From: Phallusia fumigata
Lineage: Eukaryota > Chordata > Ascidiacea > Phlebobranchia > Ascidiidae
Assembly: GCA_008931825.1 (NCBI GenBank)
Contig: QXVZ01008743.1
Location: 1-31,033, forward strand
DNA length: 31,033 nt
Direction: 5' to 3'
Shown: positions 23,272-31,033 of the stretch, one piece after another
Layout of the letters: every line of letters starts with the position of its first letter
Position numbering within the stretch: position 1 is the stretch's first letter
Notes under the pieces: model-generated
Databases searched by the model: none
Seen by the model: the letters and a program-made list of their open reading frames with translations, nothing else
Told to the model about the DNA's origin: nothing
Program-made: the position numbers and the translations under genes

Positions 23272-26200
23272 TTACCTTTCCATCTCCTTCGCTTCTGCAA
23301 CAGTTTGAGGCAAATTGACATTTGATGTTTCCGGCAAAACGCTACATAAAAGGCATGAGGCCAAAATCAAACCCGAACTTAAGAGTGACGGAAATAGAAT
23401 GTAGCCAGTCTCGTCTGCAAATTTGGCGTCTCAGTGTCGTAAAAACAGTAACTACTTAATAACGAAACTACAATGAAGACATATGTATTTCTATGCAGCA
23501 CTTGGCGACTTTTCGCAGATAGGCTACAAATGCATCGTCAAACGTTGGCCTTGATAATTAAAGTTTTACAAGTGTATTTCTACATTAAATTACTAAATTC
23601 ATGTGTGAGGTCTTAAGTTTGCGTAAAGACTAATTTATTACTTTCAATTTATTACTGGATCGCAACTTGTAGGATATATGTAATCTTACTTGCATACACA
23701 ATGAATGGTGCAATAACACCCCCAATGCGGGCTCCAACGTTAGCAATGAAAACAACGGTTTGTCTCGTTTTGGTGGGAAACAATTCTGCGGTTTGCACAA
23801 ACGCCACAGCCCAAGCTGTTGCGGTCATCAGCTTCCCCACCATTGTAACTACAATTATTCCGTTTGGATTGTCTGCATACAAGTAAAATAAGATGTTTGT
23901 TTTCTACCCGAGGTGCTCTCGATATCAGGACCATCTCTTAACTTACGTTGAACAAATATTTGTAGAATGAGTGAGCCGGCCAAGACCAGACTCATTCCAA
24001 TGTAGGCAATACACCTTCCCCACTTTGAAACAGCGAAATAAAAAAGAATATCGGAAACAATTTCCACCAGACCCGAGAATAAAAGATTTAGAAATCGATT
24101 TCCGCCTAGGTTGTTGTTGTTTATGGCCATGGCAAAGAACGATAAAGCTTGTGAAAACCTTGAAAATAACACATCTAATTTTACCTCGCGCGTTAAACAG
24201 CACTTTTTTGTCAAATAAAAAGAAATTGGAATTTGTTTCTTGCAAAATATACAGGATTGTGAGAACTTATATATTTCAACCTCCCTCTCATATAGCTTAC
24301 CATATGAAGCAGCAAACCACCATTCTCAAAACAAGAACAGGTTCTGTTGCTAAACTCTTTAACGTGCTCCAAAATCCCACTGACTGCATCTGGTCAGATG
24401 GTAATATGTCTGTGAGTTTATTGAGAGGTTGTTCGCGATTAAATGTCGCAATTTTGTCCAATATTTTTCTTGCTTCTTCTACTTTTCCTGATGCAAGCAG
24501 CCAACGAGGACTTTCGTCAAATAACCTGACAAATTAATTAATATGTGTTGACAAATTAGGCAATATGGTAAAAAACACACAAAAACATTAAACTTTTACT
24601 GGGGAATTGCATTGGGCTATATTGGAGCTTTTTATGAGAAGATATGGTGTGTGATATTGGCACACATTTTATTAAACACCAGGGACGTTTAAACAGGCGT
24701 NGGTAAAAAAACAAACACTTTAACACACAAAAACATTAAACTTTTCCTGGTGAATTGCATTGTGCTATATTGGAGCTTTTTATAAGAAGAAATGGTGTTG
24801 GCACACATTTTATTTAACACCAGGGACGTTTAAACAGGCATCTTCGAGAATTCACCAAGCAGGCCTAGAAAATGACTAATCTCCGGACGTTTTTAATAAG
24901 GCTTCAGTTTTCTATCCCGAGAGAGACATGTCAGTCAAATATTCTAAAGTACAATGATAATTTTTGTCTATAGTACCAGTAGTATGGAATATAAATGAAT
25001 CCAGTTATTCCAGTGAATCGCAGAAACCATCTCCAATCGCGAAAAAAGTAGGATATCGGTGACGTCAATGCGTATCCGACTGAAAACCCCAAGGTCATTG
25101 CAAAGTAGACCATATGTCTGTGTTTTGGAGAAACCAGTTCCGAACCTTACAACCAGAAACAAACGAATAAAACCACACTGGCGAATCTTAGCGTAAATGC
25201 TTTACGAATGCAAATCTACCCAAGACCGCAGCAATGGAGTAGTTCGTAGCGTTTCCTATGCCGCTAAGGATGAAGAAGAATCCATACCACATAACATTGT
25301 AGGTGAAGCTGAGACAAAGAACCGACACAAATTGCAGGGCACTAAACGCCATAAAAGTCGGTTTTCTTCCGTACCTTTTTGAAAATACTTGGTTAAGATA
25401 GCATTTTTAAAATCATTTTGTGCCATTGTCCCTCTACAACAACTCCCAGAAAAAGTAATTAAAGTAAAAATGTTTTTGATTGGTTAGAGAACCTTTAATT
25501 TAAGCTTTTTTTATTCTGTTATGTTCTCTCGCCTGTCTTTTATTGGTTCTGACACTGTGCCCCAAAGCCCGAACAACGTTAGCTACGTTTAAGTATGGGA
25601 GAACCGAAATGGGTGTCGACCATCGTATAATCAAAACGTAAGTTTAAAAAAATAAATTGAACCAATGTCTTGTCTCTGTCACGACTTTTTCAATGGTTTA
25701 AGTAACTTACCTGTCCGACAGATATCCAGCAATTAAAAATCCTATTATCATCCCAATGTACATTGACGATGACAACAACGGTCGCATCCAAGCGCGGTCA
25801 CAAACTAAACTGAACTAAAATTAGGGCATATCAGATATTAGTATTGCACATTTGATTAGACTATGTATTTATGCAATGGTCATCACACAACAGGGCAAGG
25901 TAAATAAAATTTACCACTACTTTTAAGTCACATTTGAATCGTAACTCTGCATGTGCGTTATTATGCTGGTTTTATAGGGGGGGGAAGCAGAATAATATCG
26001 TGAAACACCGTTCGAATATTTCTACATTTGACAACTAGTTTTGTTAAAACACTTAAAGAATGTAAGCAATCAAATATTTACCTCAGTTACCGCAGATATC
26101 TCTATAAAACCAAATTGAATCGCAGATTTTCCTTGATTGATTTTTTTCTATGCGAAAAAAGGTCAAAAACTGACAAGAAAGTTTAAAAATAACTTATCAA

Positions 26201-26594
26201 GTACACTTACTGGTGACATTGCTTCCAATAAACGTTGATTCACTGAACTGCTCACACGTGCTTCTGTACATCCTGCCATCGTCAGCCTTTTTCCACGGTA
26301 TGGTTTGATTCAGTGCAATCTCAAGCAATTCAGTGTCATTTTCACCGTCCATTCCGTACGCCTAAGGTAAAACATATAAGGGACTCAAAATATTCAATAC
26401 CCTTCTAAACATCATACTACCTGTGCCCGCTCCAAGGCGTCGGCGATGTCACAATGATGTTCCGGTATGTATTGAGTCACCAATACTTGCAACGTCGTAA
26501 AGGCGCATGTAATCGTTGATACAAATAATAGTATGCAGAGCCGTTTCTCGTAGCTGCCCAACTTCGACGCTTTGTTGTCTTGTTTCAAGCCCAT
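23272..26594 (-). CDS. slc22a-like: SLC22-family organic ion transporter (gene A), 10 exons
   Basis: Exons: 26421-26594, 26211-26361, 26082-26131, 25711-25814, 25220-25374, 24977-25145, 24301-24525, 23947-24158, 23690-23872, 23272-23414. They join to 1566 nt, 521 aa, with intron phases identical to genes B and C. Family marks are LGSYEKRLCIL, sequons NDT, NQT and NVT in the first loop, SDRYGRKP near residue 160, VSPKHR, RDWRWFLRF, DESPRWLLASGK, MAINNNNLGGNRF, SKWGRC, ELFPTKTRQ and LPETSNVNLPQTV. Exon 3 is short; its acceptor (TCAAG) is the one that preserves phase, and the PCKS cysteine of B and C is then missing. The C-terminal tail is shorter than in B and C, ending AKEMER; the stop overlaps a GTAAAG that could be a donor to a further exon. 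The frame is open upstream of the chosen ATG to a splice acceptor at 26676, so a longer N-terminus is possible. Substrate unknown. Confidence 0.92.
24566..24842. repeat. Near-identical duplication around gap base 24701
   Basis: The left copy (about 24566-24700) and right copy (24702 to about 24842) share the same order of words, including CATTAAACTTTT, TATATTGGAGCTTTTTAT and ACCAGGGACGTTTAAACAGG, with substitutions and short indels. It lies in the intron between exons 6 and 7 of gene A and fits unmerged alleles at a contig join. Confidence 0.8.
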
Positions 26595-27034
26595 TTTAAA
26601 CGTGAATCGTATAGTTAATAATACCAACCCAAAAATGTTAAACACAATAACAAAACACAATAAAAGATGGTTTGCCTGAAATATATATCTATTTTAAAAT
26701 TCGGTTAAACTCGACAAAAGACCTAAAAACTTTATCAGTGCAAAGTACACGTGTTTATAGACATCCCACATCACCTTAATCACATGCCTATCTCTGACTT
26801 ATACAGCAGCGCTCCTCTCTGTTATAATAAGATTGATATCACCCAACAACAGCTCTTGCTCTTTGGGAAAACGCCCGCCACGTTAAAGCATTCTCCCATG
26901 GTGTTTTGCTGTTATTTGATCAGATTTCCTGAAATGCAATTGTCTTCAAACCGTCTGACATGGTTGTACGCTTCGGTTGCGATGTTTGCGTCAAACTACT
27001 TGTTAACATTACAAGCTTTTCGTTGAAGCAGGGA
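26595..27034. other. Sequence between gene A and the heparanase-like gene
   Basis: On the minus strand, the frame of gene A stays open through 26595-26675 and begins just after a good acceptor (ATATTTCAG). The added residues form a hydrophobic segment (HLLLCFVIVFNIFGLVLLTI). Beyond that, I see no gene; the plus-strand frame at 26751-27026 has no family resemblance. Confidence 0.4.
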
Positions 27035-27237
27035 TTAATAAATTCGTCCAAATGACACATGGAATAAAATTGACAAATAAACTATATCGCACCAAGATTG
27101 TAGTTTGAACAGTGGTTTGTTGAAACAACTTGCCANTTAATAAATTCGTCCAAATGACACATGGAATAAAATTGACAAATAAACTATATCGCACCAAGAT
27201 TGTAGTTTGAACAGTGGTTTGTTGAAACAACTTGCCA
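27035..27237. repeat. Exact 101-bp duplication around gap base 27136
   Basis: Bases 27035-27135 and 27137-27237 are identical and separated by one N, so this is an unmerged contig overlap. The minus-strand open frame that crosses the N is an artefact. Confidence 0.9.
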
Positions 27238-27338
27238 GTGGTGTCGAATAGGTTTAACAAATAGAACTATATCGCGCAAAGATTGTATTTCAACACTGGT
27301 CAGTTGAAACAAACTGCCAGTAGTGTGAAATAATTTTT
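27171..27338. repeat. Diverged 83-bp tandem duplication
   Basis: Independently of the gap artefact, about 27171-27253 is followed by a diverged second copy at about 27254-27338. Both contain AACTATATCGC, AAGATTGTA, GTTGAAACAA and TGCCAGT in the same order. It lies just upstream of the presumed first exon of the heparanase-like gene. Confidence 0.6.
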
Positions 27339-27519
27339 TAAACGTAGTGGGGACAAAAGACGAGAGTTAAAAGTTCGACAGGAAACAACAAGGTCACGGC
27401 GCCACCTCAACATTGCCAAATCACAAAAGCGTTACATGATTTCCGGTCAACTCTTTACGACATCGTTGCAAAGTATGACTGCTGCTGGCCACCGTAACAT
27501 TGTGTTGTCGGGGCTAGTA

Positions 27520-30500
27520 ATGGATTCGTTGAGAAAATTGGTTTGCATCAATCTCTTGGTGACATTATTTTGTCAATGTCGAATCTATTTCAAAGGTATG
27601 TTAACCGTTTGGGATTACAAAGTGTTTCTGACAATATAAATTGCACAGGTAGAAGTGGTTTCTAATTAAATGGTATTTAAAATTAAGAACAATATTTCAT
27701 CATTGACTAATAAATAAAAATGTCGACCAATAAGGAAGTGAAGATATACTTACTGCGATAATTTCTACGGATTTCAATGCCATTATTCTAACAAATCAAA
27801 ATAAATTTGAATCACAAAGCTAGGGATTGAAAAGTTGGAACAAAAGATGTATTTAGCATGTTACAAATAGCGTCAAAACGTATCCAACTTACACAATATT
27901 ACATTGTTTTCTCCTGGTGCTTGGTATACTGCAGGTAAAAGGTGGAATACGTTTAAAGGTCGTATTTACTGAAAAGTTTCTTCACCAGTATATAACTGTT
28001 TTGAAGGTGTAGATTTTTCATTAGCCTTGCGTGTTCCGACTCGAAGAACTGGCTTTTTACACAATACCGGTTCGTTTAGTATATCGTTTATTTGGTAGAC
28101 ACCATGTACAACGTAATTTTAATGGCTTGGAATAGCGGATTCTAAGGCGACCGGGTTTAAAAGTACAATTGATGTCTTGGCCGAACTATAGGCAAACTCG
28201 CTGGATTGTAGATTTGAAGCAGATTTACAGAGAGACAGACTGCGAGGAAGTAGTCTCCCAGAACAGGTTACACAGCAAAAGTACAGGAATAGTTTAGTTG
28301 TAACGTGCTTAACATGATTGTGTCACAAAATTATATCACCAATACCGCGTTTTACAACAATCATAATGATATTTTCGAAAAGTAAGGGATTTAAGCATAG
28401 GTTGGTGTTCAATAAACATGTTTCTTGTTCCGTTAATTTATGTGATTTTATGTTTAGTACAAAGTGTTGATTGACGTTGATTGTCCCATACAAATCAATC
28501 ATCCCTTATCACCTTCTGTTGCGTCTGGAATGACTATATTCAAGACTATTTTAAGTGGGTCAACAACAGGAAAACAAGTTTATAATTTAAGTATTCTTTG
28601 TTTCTTAACACATATATCTTAAATATATTTGACCAATTTAGTCTACACATAGAAAAACTAAAAAGGTATTGGAATCAAGTTAAAAGTTTAAAAGTAACAA
28701 CGAGTAAAAAGTATTTAGGGTTCTCCGTCGTTAACGCATTTCATCTGTTTTCAGTTGACTTTATTTTAAAGCGACACAAAGTTTGTTAAGTTGGCCCAAG
28801 CGCTGGGACCTATGTATTATCGAGTGGATGGAACAAAGGAGGATGTGGTTCATTTCGAGACAGACCAGGAAGAGTCCAACGATTCGCCACATAGTCCCAA
28901 CGTAAGAAAGCATACAGAATTCAGTTAGTAATTTAATATTTTATATTAAACAAACATTTTTCCGCTTCAACGTTTGTATATAATTGAGCTAGGATCCCTA
29001 TAAATGTGGACGTTAGAAAACAGTTTTTGAGTGTATAATCGCACTTTTTGCAAATTCGCACAAAATCACACCGAAAAAGATTGTTGTGATACTTGTTGTC
29101 CAAGTTAGATGATTTGACCGACGAATGTCACACGCAGCCAAAAAACCAAGCAGAATTTGATCGGCACAGGGAGTGGGCCAAAACACAAATACTAAATTAT
29201 CGTGAAAGCAAGCAACATACACTGGATCCAATTACACTGTCACGTAAGTTTGGAAGAACACGCCATTATATCCGTAAGAACAACCAGCAATTACAGAACG
29301 TTTCCCCTTATTTACCAATAGCTAAGTTAAATCAATCGGAGATGGGCAAACGTTAGAGGTCACACGCGCATGTTCTTGTATAATTAGTTTCATATTTAAA
29401 AGCGCAAACAGACAAGTACTGAGCATTTTTGTAACACAAATACAAATTGATGCAGAGTAGCTGATAAAGTTCTATGTTTTCCGTCGTTGTGGCAAAGATA
29501 TTGTTATCAAGCTTCTTGGGTTTTTGTTGTGGCAATGCCAACATTACCTTAAATAAGTTAGATGATTAAAGTTATTGTTGCGACTGCGCCTGACCCATGC
29601 ATAAAATTCTGGCAAGGTAGTGTTTTAATTCAAGGGTCTACAAACACTGGCGACAATTCCACTTAGGCGTGAAAATCATTGGTAACAAAACTGAAGAGGA
29701 AAGGTCGCAGTCGTGCACTTCGGTAACTCCGTTTATTAAACACAACGAAGCTTATATCTGGTTACATGCATAAGGAAAACAGGTGCATAAATCTTGTACA
29801 CTTATGGTGTCTTATGGGAGTTTCCATTATATCTTTTTTCTCAAACAGAATAATTTTCATTAACATAAAACTGTAAGGTGGTTTGTCGCATCAAATGCAA
29901 ATTATGTTTTGCCAGTTAAGGCTGTCTATAAGGCGATCTCTTGTAATGACTTGTAAAGTTGCGTAATAGACAAATAACATATCGGTTCAATGGATTTGTC
30001 AGTAAAACCGCGTGGTTATGTCCGATTGTGATATTTTCGAATCGGTGATACGAGTTATTAGCATACTGGACGAACATAATACCGAACACACGCCATGCTG
30101 AGTGTGGCTCAACCTGGTAATAACTTAAAGATGGTGAAGTTGTGATAGATTCTCAAAAATATTATTATGCACCTATTTGACACAGAATATCGCACTAGGC
30201 TCACCTTATGAATGCTTTGTTTAAAAGCAAATAAAACAGAAAAAAAGTTTTTGACCATCTTGGTCCGCCCCCGGGTATGCATAGTACTTCCTTTACAGCG
30301 CTGATCCCAAAGCCTAGAAAATCTTTGAAAAAGATTTATTTAATAGTACATTTATAACAGTTTTAACAGCACAAATTTAATTCAATGCTAAATATAGCTA
30401 CGGAATGGAAACAATTGAATGAATTTTGTCAATGTGTCGGATGGAAGCTGATTTTCGGACTGAGCATCCAATATCGCGACGGACAGAAATGGAATTCGTC

Positions 30501-30886
30501 AAACGCGCAGAAGTTACTTGAATACACAAATAACAGATACCATGTGAATTGGGAACTATAGGCAACGGTAAGGCTCGTGTTTTCATACATGGTAATAAAT
30601 TATCTCCATTCCATCAAAACAAATCAAAACTTTTGTTTAATTTAACTAATTTCCAATAACTTTGTCTAACGTAGAGCCAAACTCGTACCGCATCAATAAC
30701 GAAACAGCGCTTACAGCTGAGCAGATTGCTGATGGTTNAAACAGCGCTTACAGCTGAGCAGATTGCTGATGGTTTTAATAAACTGAACCAGACACTCTAT
30801 ACTTCCACCTGGTGGCAAACATCCGAAGTATTTGGCCCTGACATTAACCATATTGATAAAAAGAGAAATGGACAATATCTTAAAAA
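27520..30886 (+). CDS. hpse-like: Heparanase-like gene (GH79), 5' part, frame broken twice
   Basis: The gene leaves the window at the right. Proposed exons: 27520-27595 (signal peptide MDSLRKLVCINLLVTLFCQC, tentative), 28695-28901, 29105-29243, 30398-30567, 30675-30886. Recognisable heparanase segments in order are KLAQALGPMYYRVDGTKED (like the vertebrate LARGLSP, YLRFGGTKTD region), an acidic linker exon, WKLIFGL, then WNSSNAQKLLEY, then WEL, and after the next splice EPNS, with FGPDI downstream. Heparanase is a secreted or lysosomal endo-beta-glucuronidase that cleaves heparan sulfate; the NEP glutamate is the proton donor, and the nucleophile would lie beyond the window. Two breaks are visible. 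About 1 nt is extra in 28763-28781, and an extra TA at 30557-30560 creates TAG at 30559-30561 just before the NEP motif. Phases agree across all other joins. It is either a pseudogene or an active gene with sequencing errors near a contig end. Confidence 0.75.
30702..30774. repeat. Exact 36-bp duplication around gap base 30738 inside a heparanase exon
   Basis: Bases 30702-30737 and 30739-30774 are identical around one N. Removing one copy restores a continuous reading frame through ADGFNKLNQTLY, which shows directly that the duplication is an assembly artefact. Confidence 0.93.
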
Positions 30887-31033
30887 GTAAGTGCGTCAAT
30901 TAAGGGAAGTATTTAGTAAAGCGAACTAATGATTAAACTTTAAATTATCACACATTAGGCATGGTAATGTTTCAAATAGGCTGATTTCACTCCACTTTGT
31001 CTATGTAGACTGGCGTTTCCTAATCTTTGTCAT

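Noticed and set aside
23971..24537. A 188-aa plus-strand open frame, the longest on that strand
   Set aside because: It runs antisense across exons 7 and 8 of gene A, including their intron, and shows no domain.
27009..27260. An 83-aa minus-strand frame with a perfect internal repeat
   Set aside because: The repeat is the 101-bp contig-overlap artefact around N 27136.
1..31033. tRNA genes, CRISPR arrays, riboswitches and bacterial-type operons
   Set aside because: No tRNA B-box context, spaced repeats or compact same-strand bacterial ORFs were seen; the gene structure is clearly eukaryotic.

Overview
The window is eukaryotic, AT-rich genomic DNA. Its genes are split into many short exons with standard GT-AG introns, and short introns, small intergenic gaps and several tandem paralogues are present. 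This fits a compact invertebrate chordate genome, most likely an ascidian such as Ciona, but that assignment is inferred from gene style and not proven here. There are no bacterial operons, CRISPR arrays, rRNAs or recognisable tRNAs.

Layout from left to right: (1) 1-1.9 kb holds two weak plus-strand exon candidates of unknown identity and a complete hAT-type MITE (1254-1734) with a perfect 8-bp target duplication. (2) 1.9-4.6 kb, minus strand, is a 3'-truncated SLC22 copy (exons 1-5 only) with a frameshift in exon 1. (3) 5.7-10.4 kb, minus, is an intact 10-exon SLC22 transporter gene (gene C, 539 aa). (4) 12.6-16.7 kb, minus, is a second intact 10-exon SLC22 gene (gene B, 534 aa). (5) 17.5-18.6 kb is a debris zone with an inverted SLC22 exon-9 fragment and a decayed hAT-like end. 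(6) 18.8-20.4 kb, minus, is a 4-exon monocarboxylate transporter-like gene (SLC16 family, 439 aa). (7) 20.4-22.1 kb is one sequence present twice across a gap base, probably two unmerged alleles. (8) 23.3-26.6 kb, minus, is a third intact SLC22 gene (gene A, 521 aa). (9) 27.5 kb to the right edge, plus strand, is the 5' part of a heparanase-like (glycoside hydrolase family 79) gene running off the window and carrying two apparent frame breaks.

The three intact SLC22 genes share exactly the same nine intron phases (0,1,0,2,1,2,2,1,1), and four of their exons have identical lengths (104, 155, 169 and 183 nt). They are therefore tandem duplicates of one ancestral gene. The truncated copy, with its introns and upstream sequence, aligns with the 5' half of gene C, so it arose from a later segmental duplication. 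The SLC16-like gene sits inside the SLC22 cluster, giving a run of solute carriers for organic ions and monocarboxylates.

All five ambiguous bases (2544, 21246, 24701, 27136, 30738) are flanked by direct copies of the same sequence. They mark contig joins where overlapping or allelic ends were not merged, so repeats around them should not be read as biology. No wholly new molecular system was identified. The most useful leads are the heparanase frame breaks, the truncated and inverted SLC22 fragments, the shared noncoding block upstream of the SLC22 genes, and a possible alternative first exon for gene A.
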